This document shows, one piece after another, positions 46,675 to 58,069 of a stretch of 64,000 nucleotides of DNA. The DNA comes from Phlebopus portentosus (taxonomy: Eukaryota > Basidiomycota > Agaricomycetes > Boletales > Boletinellaceae). The stretch's first letter is position 1. Every line of letters starts with the position of its first letter. The stretch covers positions 992,001 through 1,056,000 of the forward strand of contig JAYXKI010000007.1 in the NCBI GenBank assembly GCA_037892935.1, read 5' to 3'. The position numbers were made by a program, and so were the translations under genes. Under the pieces are notes generated by a model. The model was given only the letters and a program-made list of their open reading frames with translations. It was not told the DNA's origin and made no database searches.

Positions 46675-49418
46675 TCAAGCACCTATGTGCACAAGGTTGA
46701 CCCATCGCTCAGTCATAACCTCCCGTTCTTCCCCATTTCGACCTTCATCCTTCCATTCCCTCAGGCTCAAAGCCGCTTCACGAACAGCCGCTACAGCTCC
46801 CTTGAATCTCATCTCTCCTTCTTCCAGCCCGTACATGAGATGACCATAGACGAATTTAGCAAGGAAAGGACCGTCACGATCGAGCAACTGCCGCATTGTA
46901 CCAACCACACTTCGGAAGCCGCAAAACTGCGTAGCTGCAGTAAGACTGAGTGATTCGTCCAGCGCGCTTGTAGGGCCTTGTTCCGCGGTATGACAAGCTG
47001 AAAGAAATGCAAACTCTGCATTTGGAAGGTGGGCACGGGCGATGTCTAGCAATGTCAGGTTCCCTCCAGGAAGCTTGAGCGAAGACTCAAAGGGGTCCTC
47101 CGCCAGAATTCCATGGCACACAAAGTGCAACCCATTCCGCCTTCTGAAGTGCCCTCAGAATAATATTAGGAGTTGCTCGTCTGTCCAAAAATTGCTTGTC
47201 AATCCGTCGAATCCTACTTATCGAGTGCCTTTCTCTATTCGCTGACGGAAGTTTAGTATCGCCAGAGCATCCTTCCGTCCTCGCCGCGGGCGCCAGACCG
47301 CGCATTGATAAGCGACGAGAGGGTCGGAGTATAGGATGAGATATAGTCATCCAAAAGAGATACTTCGTATTACCGTGGGAATCCTTATATGGGCCAGCGG
47401 CATGGAAAGGAAAGGCAGTGAGTATCGAAGTAGACACCACCAGATGCGCGACCCTTCTGTAATCTCGATTTCTTTCAGCTTCTGTATAACCTTCCAAACA
47501 ACCCCGTCCCATAGCACCTTCATTACTCGTCGAAGGATCTCGTCGTACTCGCCGGAACCTATCCCGGATTCTCGGTGTCTACGTATCAACTCTCTGTGTA
47601 GCTCGACAGAGTCGCTATAAAACTCTGGATCCGGCGAAATACATACACATGGCTCATCCTTGCTCGGCAGAACGATGAGCGCATCAGATCGATACTTGGA
47701 GAGATTGAGCATAATGACAGGCCTTTCTGAAGCTGCTTGCTGTAGAACATCAAAGGGTGCGGAACGAAGGAAGCCCTCAAAACCAAGGATTCGTCGTATC
47801 TCATTAATAATTGCTTCCTGCTCTTCGGATAATCGTCGCATTTTCACAAACATCTGGTCAGCCGGATTCCGTCCTTGAGATGTACCGTATGCAAGACTGC
47901 CACATTCGTCCGTTTCTGAGCCAGACATACGTGACCCGGACGACGCAATGAGAGCCTCTAAGCGACGGCTGCATCCTTCAAATCGCTCCGCGAGTGCTTT
48001 GTCGACCTCTGCAAGCTGGTCAAGTGGAGTTCTCAATCCGCGAATCTGTGACCAAAGCAAAGCTCTCCCTTGCTCGAGAAATCTCGACGGCCTGAAAGAA
48101 ATCGCCCTTGTCAATGGCAGTCGAAGCCGCGTCCAACGCAAGAGCTTGAAAGCGAGTATCACTGGAAAGAAACTGATGTTGTGAGGACAGAGTAGGTCTG
48201 ATGGTTAGGACTCGCTGAAGAAGAGATACAGCGGTTCTATAGGCTTCAAGATGCGTATAGTGAACATGAGAATGTGCAATTGCAATCCATCTGTGCACAG
48301 ATTCAAGGCGAGACGAAAAGCTCGAAAACGGGTGAGCAGCAGCGCAGTTCAAAGACTCAATATAGATTCCTCTAAGTCATCAATAGACCCTTCTTTCTGG
48401 AAACGAAGATAAAGGCATTCGGCAAGGCCTGTCAGCGACGCGGAACGGAGTGGGTGGCCTTCCAGTTGAAGCGCTAGGGCGGCACGGGCTAGTGTTACGG
48501 CTTTTCCAAGGTCCTCAAAGCTCCCACGGAGGTCAAAGTACGCCTTAAGGAAGATCGCCAGATTGCACAACGATATTGAACGGTGAATGTAACCTTCCCG
48601 TCGAAGCTCCAGGGAGGCACGTTCCAGTGCGATGGCCTCTTCGAGATCCTCCATCCGTCCACAGCGCTCAAAGCATTTCCATAGAGAGATATCCAGATTT
48701 CCCAACGATGAAGAACGAAGCGGATGACCCTCCGGTCGAAGCTCCAGGGCGGCACGTTCCAGCGTTACAGCCTCCTCGAAGTCCACCATCCTCCCGCACA
48801 GACCGAAGCGCGTCCAAAGCGAGATCGCCAGATTGCTCAACGATATAGAATGGTATGGGTGACCGTCCGGCTGGAGCGCTAGGGCGGCACGGTCGAGTGC
48901 GATAGCTTCCTCAAGGTCATCCATCCTCCCTCGATGCTCAAAGTATGTCTTGAGATTGATCGCCAGATTGCACAATGATGAAGAACGGTGAGGGTGACCC
49001 TCCGGGTCGAAGCTCCAGGGCGGCACGGTCTAGTGCGATGGCCTCCTCAAGGTGCTCCATCCCTCCACGGACCACGGTGTTCAAAGCATATCCGAAGGGA
49101 GTTCGCTAGATTGCCCAACGATACAGAACGGTCCGTGTGACCGTCTGTTCGAAGCTCCAGCGCGGCACGGTGTAATGTGATGGCCTCGTCAAGGTCTTCC
49201 ATCCTCCCGGGGCGCTCGAAGGATGTCGTAAGGTAGATCGCCTGGTTGCACAACGATGAAAATTGGTACGGGTGACCTTCCGGTTGAAGCTCCAGTACCT
49301 CTCGGCTTAACATGGTTGACGTTTCCAAGTCGTCAACATCTCCCCATTGCTCTGTATCGAGGAGTGAAGGAAACAAGCGAGGTCGTACAATGTCGACCAC
49401 CCACCTTCCATCTTTCAA
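46675..49418 (-). pseudogene. TPR-CHAT C, pseudogene with several frameshifts
   Basis: Gene order is as in TPR-CHAT A but with only about seven recognisable 45-residue repeats. The frame changes near 49375, 49065 (about 7 extra bases, CCGTGG repeated), 49010 (one extra C), 48350 (two extra bases), 48090, 47460-47350 and 47140. The CHAT C-terminus is preserved in one frame (46675-47130): HFVCHGILAEDPF and FLSACHTAEQG keep the His-Cys dyad. The first repeat and true N-terminus are degraded, and a pogo-like transposon sits about 155 bp upstream of the last recognisable frame. With at least five breaks, sequence error alone is not a sufficient explanation. Confidence 0.85.
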
Positions 49419-49574
49419 AAGTGAAGTCAGATACGTGTAAGGTCAATCTATGTACCGTATGGATGTCCATCCTCCCCTTATTCGACTTTTCCCCATTCAC
49501 CCGGCACGTCCGATCACCCTAGCAGCTGGGCCAGTCACCGCTAAATCCGAGAGATTCAATCATGCAGTAAAGTA

Positions 49575-49600
49575 CTGTGTTCCTGCCCCTTACGCTCAGT
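49575..49600 (+). repeat. Left terminal inverted repeat of the pogo-like element
   Basis: 26 bp beginning CTGTGTTCCTGCCC next to TA. Pairs with 53587-53612. Confidence 0.85.
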
Positions 49601-50356
49601 GACCCCGTAACGCTCAGTTTTACAATCTCTCACTCAATTCTCATCCAAAATTCATGAAAATTTGTATGTAGATAGCGCAGCATTATGGCTATGTTTGTAC
49701 AAAATTTGGAGCAAAAATGTTCAGTGCAAGCTGAGTTATAGTGTACGCATTCTGAACAGATACTTGATTTGGGTGATTTGAGTGAATCAAAACCATTCTC
49801 ACGGTATGTGCATCATCTATAAATTTTTCCTGTGAATCAATTAAGCTGAAACTTGGTATAAATGTGGTTGAAGGTGTCTGAAAGCTATATGCAAAATTTC
49901 AGCAGCTAATGTTATATGTGAGGAATACTAGAGCATGTCGGAAATTGCTCAGATTTTTATCATGTAATCATACAGAAAATAAGGTGCAGCAGCCTCTTGA
50001 AATTTTTACACAATTTTCCAAAAAGCAATCTTCAAACTTTTTGCACATTCCAAAATATAAGTACAATATGGAGTGATTCCTGAAATTTCATGCTGAGAGA
50101 CTCAAGGAAAAAATTAATATTACAATAGAGAGTATAAGGCCAAAAAACTTCGGAATTGGCTATTCTTCAGGTGTTATTTTATCTCTTTCCATCAGATTTC
50201 TAAGTGAAAAGGTGGTACAACTTTCCTGTTGCTAAGGAGATGCCAAGAAGATGCCAAGAAAGACAAAAAAGCGTCAGAAAAGGATGAATCGAGCTAACTT
50301 CTCACCTGCTTTTCTCCCACCATCTCTGCTTCTTCTTCATAGCTTCTGTGCTTCTC

Positions 50357-52473
50357 ATGTCCCTTGTCCCTGCTTCTATCTCTTCTAAGTCTGGCAAGCT
50401 AGATCCTCCAGATGATGAGGGTCAGGTCCAGAAGGCTGTTTCTGCAGTCTTGGCTTCAGGGTTTAATCCAAAAAGTCAACGCTTTTATCTTTCAATCTCA
50501 CAAGCTGCTCTTCAATTTGGAGTCTCACGCTTCATGGTTTCCAGACGCCTTCGAGGTATTCAGGATCGTCGAACTGCTCATCAGCATCAGCAGAATTTGT
50601 CTCCTTCTCAGGAGGCAATTCTTGCAGATTGGGCAAAATCAATCGCACGTCGCTCCATTTCATTGACTTCTGATACCTTTTGCAAGAAGGCAGAGTTGAT
50701 TATAGGATCTCCTCTAGGCGAAACATGGTTCAGGAAGTATTTAAAGCGCAATCCAGATGTTAAACTACTCTGGACAGTGCCTCTTGAATCATGTCGTGCG
50801 CAGGCACTCAACTGCTCTACTGTTAAAGGCTATTTTGATCTTCTATCTGGAATTATTGGAAAGTACAACATCTCTCCATCTAACATATACAACATGGATG
50901 AGAAGGGCATTCAACTTGGTATTGGAGGTCGAGCTCGTGTTCTAGTTGACAGAAATCAGAAGACGGTTAGGATGATTCAGGATGGCAACAAGGAGCTTGT
51001 AACTATCATTGAATGTGTCTGTGCAGACAGATCAGCACTTCAGCCTCTTTTTATCATGAAGGGAATGCGGACCAGCCTCTCATGGGCATCAGATAATCCA
51101 ATCCAAGCAGGGTACGTAAAATAACATTATAATATATACAGACATCTATTAAAACTAGTCTAGTATTGCGTCTTCTCCAAATGGATGGACAGACACTGAG
51201 CTGGGTTCTTTGTGGCTCGAAAAAAATTTTGAGCCTCAGAGTTCAGCAAAGATGATGGAAAAGGACACCATCAGGCTGCTTATCTTGGATGGACATAACT
51301 CCCACTGTAGTCTTGTATTTCTGGGGTTGGCGGAGAGGTTCAAGATATTTATTCTGTGTCTGCCTCCTCATACGACACATGAATTGCAGCCTTGCGATGT
51401 TGGTGTATTTGGACCTCTCAGCACGCACTACAAAGTAGAAGTGTCAGGCATGGCAAAGAATCATGTCGCTGTCTCAAAACAGAATGTTGTTTCCATCTAC
51501 AGCTATGCTCGAGCAAAGGCTTTCACCTTCAAAACAATCCAGATGTCATTTCGCAAATGTGGCATTTACCCACTTAATCCTGATGCAATTCCTGATATTG
51601 CCTTCCAACCTGCACTGGTAATGACTACGCAGTCTGCCCAGCCCATCCCATCAGAAACACCACAGTTTATAAATGCAGTTTTTACAGCCCCAGGTATGCT
51701 CTATATCTCCGTGTTTTACCTATGCTAAAGTTATTCAAGATATAGCAATCAATGACATGGTTGATGCAGTTGAACAACTGGACAGCACTGCAAATCATGT
51801 TCTTAATGAAATCATGGTGACTAGGCAGTCTGGCAAATTTTCTCTACACTTACCGGACATGCCTTTATCCCTTCCCTTCACTGCTACGAAGGTTGAGTTG
51901 CGCAAACGGATTACATTGCTCGAGAGGCTCCTACAGCAGGCATTAGAACAAATTGCTGCAGATCATGCACAGAAGATCCTAATGGATGATGAAAATGGTC
52001 AGCTTCGCACGCAGCTGTTTCAGAAGAAGAAAGATAAGGATGGTACACGGGCACATACAGTGAGTGCCCGTCTACTTACCCATGAAGACTCGGACCTATG
52101 GAACCAGATCTATCAGCACAAAAAGACGTTTAAAGCTTTATACGAAGAGCTAGAACTGAAGGCAGTGGAGTTCAGAAAGAGGCGAGAAGAGAAGGAAAAG
52201 AAAGAGAAAGAAGCAAAGAAGAAGATGGAAAAGGATGCAAAGATTACACGAAAGGAAGTGGAGGCAGCAGAAAAAGCTGCAAAGAAGGTGTCCGAAGCAG
52301 CAGAGAGGACAGCCAGAAAGGAGGCGGATGCACGCGAGAGGGCTGCAAGAAGGGACGCAGAAGCAGAAGAGAAATCAGCAAAGAAGGCAGCAGAAAGGGT
52401 GGCGAGAACTGCCAGGCAGGAGGCAGAGGTAGTAGCAAAGGCTGCAAAAAGAGAATGTGCACGCACCAGCTAA
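50357..52473 (+). CDS. pogo-like transposase (CENP-B-type HTH + DDE_1)
   Basis: Exons 50357-51111, 51164-51693 and 51740-52473 join in frame to 672 residues. An N-terminal psq-type helix-turn-helix (ISQAALQFGVSRFMVSRRL) and a CENP-B-type second helix-turn-helix (ILADWAKSIARR...) bind the repeats. The DDE core reads NMDEKGIQLG (first Asp), LLILDGHNSHCS (second Asp) and LQPCDVGVFGPLSTHYK (third Asp). A coiled coil of Lys/Glu/Ala repeats occupies the last ~150 residues. ATG 50357 is the first in frame. An alternative end exists: a donor at 52429 and an acceptor at 52504 would keep the frame and replace the last 14 residues with 72 others ending at 52720, whose composition looks coding. No stop or frameshift was seen in any motif. 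Confidence 0.9.
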
Positions 52474-53190
52474 TAGGATCACTATTCAAGCTTCACCAGT
52501 CTAGCGTCAGCGTCAGCCTCGTCCTCATCCTGCATACCATGAAGTATTAGCAGATTCACATACGTCAAATCAGAATCTACAGATGCACGTACCTGTAGTT
52601 GACCCACAGCTCCTGACTCTCGGAGAGAAACGCAATCGATCTGTCACTGATGAACATGCACAGAAGGATGACCATATTATGAAGTGCTGCCGAATGAGCA
52701 CTGAACCAGATCATGACTGATCCAGTGCAATCATTATCTTCCCTGTAAGCAGCTTTATGAAGATCTGCATACTATCAGAAAGAGAGACTGAAGACGCACT
52801 GTAGATTCCCATTGATCATAGTTTAATGGTGCTTGATTGTAGAACGACTCTGAGTATGATGAGAGTCTCATATGCCGATACAGATATGGAACTAAAAGTG
52901 ATCATTGAGAGAGGGCCACATATCAGCATGTTGGAATGTAGGAAACTGGATACACCCAGCTGTTTGATGATGAGCGACTGCAACTGGAGAGAAGAGGATC
53001 AAAGCACGATTAGTCCAATCAAGATACCATAAACAACTGCACATAATCGGATATTCCTTCTGAATATTATAGTCCGATATGATATCTCCTTATCCATAAG
53101 CCAGGAAACGCGTCAGTTGAGTGAAGTACTAGAAAAGATCATTGCTACGCACCATTCCTTGTCCTGGATCTTATTCTTCACCGTCTCGCT

Positions 53191-53493
53191 CTAGTCAGAC
53201 AAAATTGTGGGTGTCTCACCACGGAGTTGTCCATAAACGCAGTCTATGATGAGCCATAGATGGCTTTCAGATGTTAAAATGGTACTTTTGCAACCGTCTT
53301 CGAGTTGCTTTCCAGCAAAGATGAGGGTGAACGGGTGAAAGGAGACGACGTGAGAGCTATCAAGATGTGCCAAAGCTCCTTTCCCACGACCGAGCGTTTC
53401 CGGGTCAGACGCATGAGCAGTCAATTTTTGATACTCCCATCTCATAAATTCAATAAAATATTCTACTTGGCCTTTTTTGTTTGAATAAACCAC
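53191..53493 (-). CDS. Unsupported 100-codon frame inside the transposon
   Basis: A protein-like open frame (MVYSNKKGQVEYFIEFMRWE... ending GETPTILSD) lies antisense in the right noncoding part of the pogo-like element. Elements of this family usually carry only a transposase. It may be chance or a captured fragment. No family recognised. Confidence 0.2.
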   Translation of the reverse strand: MVYSNKKGQVEYFIEFMRWEYQKLTAHASDPETLGRGKGALAHLDSSHVVSFHPFTLIFAGKQLEDGCKSTILTSESHLWLIIDCVYGQLRGETPTILSD

Positions 53494-53586
53494 AGAATAT
53501 ATTCCAAAGATGTGTACCTATTGTAATGACAACATTTTGTGGCGAAAAGCATGAATCAAAATTTTGTGGAAGGAAAAAAAGCTTAG

Positions 53587-53612
53587 ACTGAGCGTTTCGG
53601 GCAGAAACACAG
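53587..53612 (-). repeat. Right terminal inverted repeat of the pogo-like element
   Basis: Reads CTGTGTTTCTGCCC inwards on the minus strand, next to TA at 53613. Matches 22 of 26 bases of the left end. Confidence 0.85.
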
Positions 53613-53614
53613 TA

Positions 53615-55225
53615 ACATAGTATGACTAAACTGCCTCCGCTGATGGATCGGAAGGAAAGGGCTGGAAAGATTGGAAAAGAAAAGGAAGAAGATGAAAGAA
53701 GCGAGAATCCCGATCAGAACGTGATCTGACCGCTGATCTACATATGTCCGTCCTGAGCAGGACTGAGAAGGGAAGTCGAAGTGACGTTCACGAGTTGTTG
53801 TGTGCAAGGAATGGGTAGAGGTAGAGAGAAGAGCTGGGAAAGGGGAAACGAGAGAGCCAAACAAATCATACATACATACGTATGTATCTGTACCTAAAGG
53901 CTGCGAGTTGTGATTACTATAAACTCAAATGCAATATGCGGTGCAACGCAGAGGAAAAGGGTAATCTGTACGTTGATGGAATCATTGTGTCGGATAGGTA
54001 CGCATGTATAACGAATTTTGGTAGAGGGATACAAAATGACAGAATCGGACCAGCATCCGCATCTGTGCGTGTGAATATCGAAGAGACAGAAGGAAAGATG
54101 TTCGCACCACATAGAGATTTCTTGCGGGTCGAGCTAAAGAGACCAGCTGAATTTCTGTTTCCGTTCCATACCGGACCAGTCCAGTCCACTCAGACGTTCT
54201 TTGGGGTTTTCTTTTTGTCGTCATGACATTGCACATACGCTTCTAAGCCTCGGCGAGTTGCAGTAAGTCTGAAAGAGGCGAGGAGATAAAGCGTGTTGGG
54301 GGATCGCTGGAAATGAAAGAAGGAATACACGGGCGAATCGGCGTTTAGGACGACAAAATGGGCTGATTCTTTACTGCCGGTACTGTGCTTGATCAAGTGT
54401 TGCAGATCAGGATGAGCAGGGACGTAGGATATCATGGAATGGATGCATGGAGGGATCGACGTGATGCAAACGAGACGAGTGGCAAATCAAATCATTTGGG
54501 GTCTAGGTTGGCCCAGCTAGGTGTAAGCGAGGAGCCGCCGGTGGGGGTCAGAAGAGTCTAGACTCGGGTATGGGCGCTGGTCTGGTCATCGTCACTGCTG
54601 GTGGTGGACGCGACGAGAGCGGTAGATGAAAGAGGACGAAGGCCGAAAAGACCTGAGACGAACAATGGATGGTTAACCCCGCAGGAGATGGTGAGACGGG
54701 ATGGGAATAAGAGAGGACCGCTGATCACCAGTTTCATCGAACTGGACCCAGGCACAGACACAGACAGATCGACTTTATTCCTATTTATTTATTCCTTTTA
54801 GGGGAGCCGCCTTTTTTCACTCTCACTCGTTCTCGTTCTCTCTCTCCCTCCTTCCACGTCGCTCGTCCTATCCACAGGACACACACACTCCCTTGTACTC
54901 ACGTTCCTTACCCTTCGTCTATAGAGCCACCGCACCGCACCGCACCGCACGCACACCCTTCTACAATTCACTCCTCAGCACACGCTCGTTTTCCACGTAT
55001 CAGGCTATTCTGGACTGCCGACTGCGGACTATTGCCAGCTCACTGACGACCATCATCCATCAATACCTATCTATCCGTCTATACCATCCATCTATCATTC
55101 GCTTGTCCCCTCTACGGCGCTTTGTTTTGCGCTCGGTTTCCCTGGTATCCAGGAAGCGCTCTTGCAACGATAATACGGTTATTCTCGACTTGCTTTAGAT
55201 TTAAAGGCTAATCAGAATCGCGATC
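53615..55225. other. Intergenic region and long 5' leader of the DUF7729-like gene
   Basis: The first ~900 bp are spacer with short unsupported frames on both strands. From about 54800 the DNA is strongly pyrimidine-rich (CTCTC runs, CCGCA repeats at 54930-54950), typical of a fungal core promoter and untranslated leader. The plus frame at 54893-55198 lies in this leader and is not thought to be a gene. Confidence 0.5.
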
Positions 55226-56896
55226 ATGTTCACACCACCTCCCTCGCCCCTGCCCGTCCCGCGCATCATCGTCACAGACGAATCCGAGTCGGAATCAGGA
55301 TCAGGATCAGATTCGAGGTTAAGAATAGAGGAGGAGGGAAAGAGGAACAAGAAGGATAAAAACTCATCAGAACTGGACTCAGCTTCGCCTTTCTACATCT
55401 TCCCATCTTCCCAGCCTGGCGAGAAAAGCGGCTCATCGGGAAGAGAGGAACAGCAGCAGACGAAGATGAAGGTGCAGGTAGCACCAACTCAAGCACAAGC
55501 ACACGCGGAAGCCATTATTAGAGATTACGAGCGAAAAAAGCGCACGGCGCGACGAACACGATGGGCGGTCCTCCTTGTCCCAGCCGTTCTCGTCCTCGTT
55601 GCTCTCACTTCTCGACGCGTATTGACACCGTTTGGCGCGCCGGATGAGCTGGAGGAGGCGTTGGGCCGAGGCATTGACGTGAACGCGTTAGATGGGATGA
55701 AAGTAGGAGACGATGCGTCGTTGTTGGTGCCTTCTAGGTCGGAGGTAAGAACAGATTCGGTGGTTGCGTCATTACAGGGAGACAGCGAGCGACACGGGCA
55801 GACATATCGGATACACCACATTCAGAATCACAAACGGCAAACCCTCTCCCTTACCGACCCTGCCGCGCCGTCCTCCTCAGTACTCATCACCCCCGACGCC
55901 TCTAACTCCGCGCTCAGCTCTGACTCCGGCTCTGTATCTCCGACAGGAACAGACTCCTCGTCCTCTCCGACAACGACTGTCCCGCAAACTGAGCAGACCA
56001 TCCCACCCGTACCCGATACGTCAAATCCTCCGGCGTTACCGACGCCCTTCCCGCAGCCGTTCGACACGACCGGCGCGACGAGCAATGTCACGACCCAGAC
56101 ATGTGCGAACTTCTTCACGAACATGACGCAGACGCTGCCGTTTAGGTCTTGTCGGCCCTTTAGCTTGCTCGAGCAGTTCAGCTCGGAGTTCATCGAGGTC
56201 CGTATTGGGTGTTCTTCGATCTTCATTCGCCTTATCTTTTTTTATATTATTATTTCTTTCCTTCTTCCCTGGCAGTCAACGGGGCAAGGACTGATGATTC
56301 ATCCCTAGCAGGCGCAAACGAATCTCACGCTCCTCAACACGCTCATCTTCGGTACATGCACGACGAGCACGCCACTGGACACCTGCACGGCGAACATGGA
56401 CTGGTTCGCCTCCTCGCTCACTTCCTCCTGCTCGACCGAGGTATCGCAAAACAACCTATTGGTGGCGCAGACGCTGCTGGGTCTGCAATCCTACGCCCTC
56501 CTGCGTCAGGCGGCGTGCCTGGTGAACCAGCAATCGAACACATACTGCTACGCGTCTGCCGCGCACGACTCCTCCCCGGCCGACCTCTATTTGTACCAGT
56601 TGCCGTTGGGGATCGGGTTCCCCGTGTCGACGACGCAGCCGAGCTGTAGTACGTGCGCGAAGAGCGTCCTGGCGCTGTACGCGGACGCGCTGAGGGGTGG
56701 GAATAGCAGTGCGAGTGGACTGGAGGAGACGTATGAGCCTGCGGCGAGTCAGGCGGAGAGCGTGTGTGGGACGGGCTTTGCTGCTGTTGGGGTGGCGACG
56801 GAGGGTACCTCGGGCGCGGCGGGGAGTTGGGGGAGTTGGAGTGCGGTGGTGATGAGTGCTTGTGTGCTCGCGAGCTCGGTGTTGGTTTGGTTATAA
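55226..56896 (+). CDS. DUF7729-like Cys-rich membrane or wall-anchored protein
   Basis: The start at 55226 gives MFTPPPSPLPVPRIIVTDES. Residues 1-110 are acidic and Ser-rich, then a helix WAVLLVPAVLVLVALTS forms a type II membrane anchor. A long Ser/Thr/Pro-rich extracellular linker follows. The C-terminal part is conserved and Cys-rich: TCANFFTNMTQTLPFRSCRPFSLLEQ, then across an intron (about 56199-56308) AQTNLTLLNTLIFGTC, then ANMDWFASSL, LLVAQTLLGLQSYALLRQAACL, YLYQLPLGIGFP and CSTCAKSVLALYADAL. This order is what I know from the fungal DUF7729 domain. A hydrophobic C-terminus (SAVVMSACVLASSVLVWL) could be a GPI-signal or second membrane helix. Function is unknown; a cell-surface role is inferred. 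Confidence 0.8.
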
Positions 56897-58069
56897 CGTC
56901 CTGCTGCTTTTCGTCTTACGACTCCGCGATGATGACTTGTACTGTCTTGACACACAAACACACGCGCGCAGCTTTTTCCCCGCCTCTACCACTTGCCCAA
57001 ACAAGTAGCGGCCTCTCGGTATACTGTACTATAACCGTCCCTCCCCTCCCTGCGCGTGCTTGCACACTTCCTCACGATCCACGTCATACGCACCTTCAAG
57101 GTTCTGTTCAAAGTATGTATGTAGGAACTACTCTATACGTCGGGACTAGGACTCGGAGAGAGAGAAAAGGATTTACTTCGCTTGTGATGCTTACACCTTC
57201 CTCTCACGTTGATCAACGACTTTCATTCCCCTCTCTCCCTCCCTCGTCCTCCTGTCGAGCACCTTGGCTGGACGGACCTTTTGTTACGCACGAATGGCTG
57301 AGTTAGCGATTTTATTTTTATCATTCCTATTTTTAATTTTAATTCCATGTTTGGGCGGTTCGTTTTCTTCTTATTCACATGTGTGGACTTCATTAATATT
57401 CTTACGTATGCTTTGGTTCGGTTCTCCTCCTCTGGGCTTTCCGTCTTTCGTTTTTTTTTTTCGTGTTGGCTTCGTGTCGGACCCGTCGTTCTTTCCCTCT
57501 TTTTTATTTTTTATTTTGGGTTTCTCCGACCTTGTTGCTCTTTTTTTTCTCCCATGGTTCTGGTTTGGATTTTGGATTCTCGTCTTGTGGGCTTAAGCTA
57601 AGTAAGTAGCGTTTATCGAGTCTACGTCATTCTTTCTTTCATTCGTTTGTTCTTCTTTTCTCTCTCTTGAAATCGTATGTGTGTGTGTGTGTGTGTGTTG
57701 GCGTGGTAGAGCTGTATTTCGTACGTACGGATATAAATACAACGATTCACTTTTTTCATTCTCTTCCTTTCCCCTTACTTATGTGAGTATGGTGGGTCCA
57801 ATTGCAGAAAGAGAACAGAGCACTTCAAAAAGAGAGGGAGGTGGCTCGGTCGAGTCTCGGCACGTGCAATGCACGTGGTACGCGTATCAGTTGTCCTAAT
57901 CGAATAAAAAAGGACGCGTCGTGGCCGGGCCACCACTCGGGAAAACTCTCGCACTCTTTCGCTTTCGCTTTTCGCTTTTCACTTTCACTTCCACTTCCAC
58001 TTTCTATCGTCCTCCCAGGAGAAGGAGAACGTTCAGCAGCTTCGTACCCTTACTCCCCAAACAAACGCC
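56897..58069. other. Pyrimidine-rich intergenic region
   Basis: T- and CT-rich DNA between two tandem genes, holding the 3' side of the DUF7729-like gene and the promoter of the kinase-like gene (CACTTTCACTTCCACTTCC runs at about 57980). Plus frames at 56764-57601 are T-rich noise. Confidence 0.5.
57679..57699 (+). repeat. (TG)n microsatellite
   Basis: About ten uninterrupted TG units in noncoding DNA. Likely length-polymorphic. Confidence 0.9.

Larger units (their letters stand above)
44447..47560 (+). repeat. Tandem duplication, unit 2 (O-methyltransferase + CHAT tail)
   Basis: Second unit of the ~3.14-kb duplication. Its CHAT tail continues beyond the shared part into TPR repeats (TPR-CHAT C), so unit 2 has the longer gene and unit 1 the truncated one. 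The right limit is placed where the unit 1 fragment stops and is approximate. The 44447-45198 part is noncoding upstream DNA with no gene. Confidence 0.75.
49575..53612 (+). mobile_element. Complete pogo-like (Tc1/mariner superfamily) DNA transposon, 4,038 bp
   Basis: Ends are defined by 26-bp imperfect inverted repeats (CTGTGTT-C/T-CTGCCC-NNN-ACGCTCAGT, four mismatches) flanked on both sides by TA (49573-49574 and 53613-53614), the target duplication of this superfamily. The left end has a second ACGCTCAGT 14 bp further in (49610-49618), a possible extra transposase-binding site. Inside is one spliced transposase gene on the plus strand with all catalytic motifs. Noncoding stretches of 780 bp (left, AT-rich) and about 0.9-1.1 kb (right) flank it. 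It appears intact and could be autonomous. Confidence 0.9.

Noticed and set aside
53583..54440. Minus frames at the right flank of the transposon
   Set aside because: The first crosses the transposon terminus, and none shows a family or splice logic.
54893..55198. 101-codon plus frame before the DUF7729-like gene
   Set aside because: Pyrimidine-rich leader with simple repeats; codon use and composition do not look coding.
56764..57601. Plus frames of 84-180 codons after the DUF7729-like gene
   Set aside because: The first overlaps the real gene in another phase; the rest is T-rich 3' DNA giving Phe/Leu/Ser runs.
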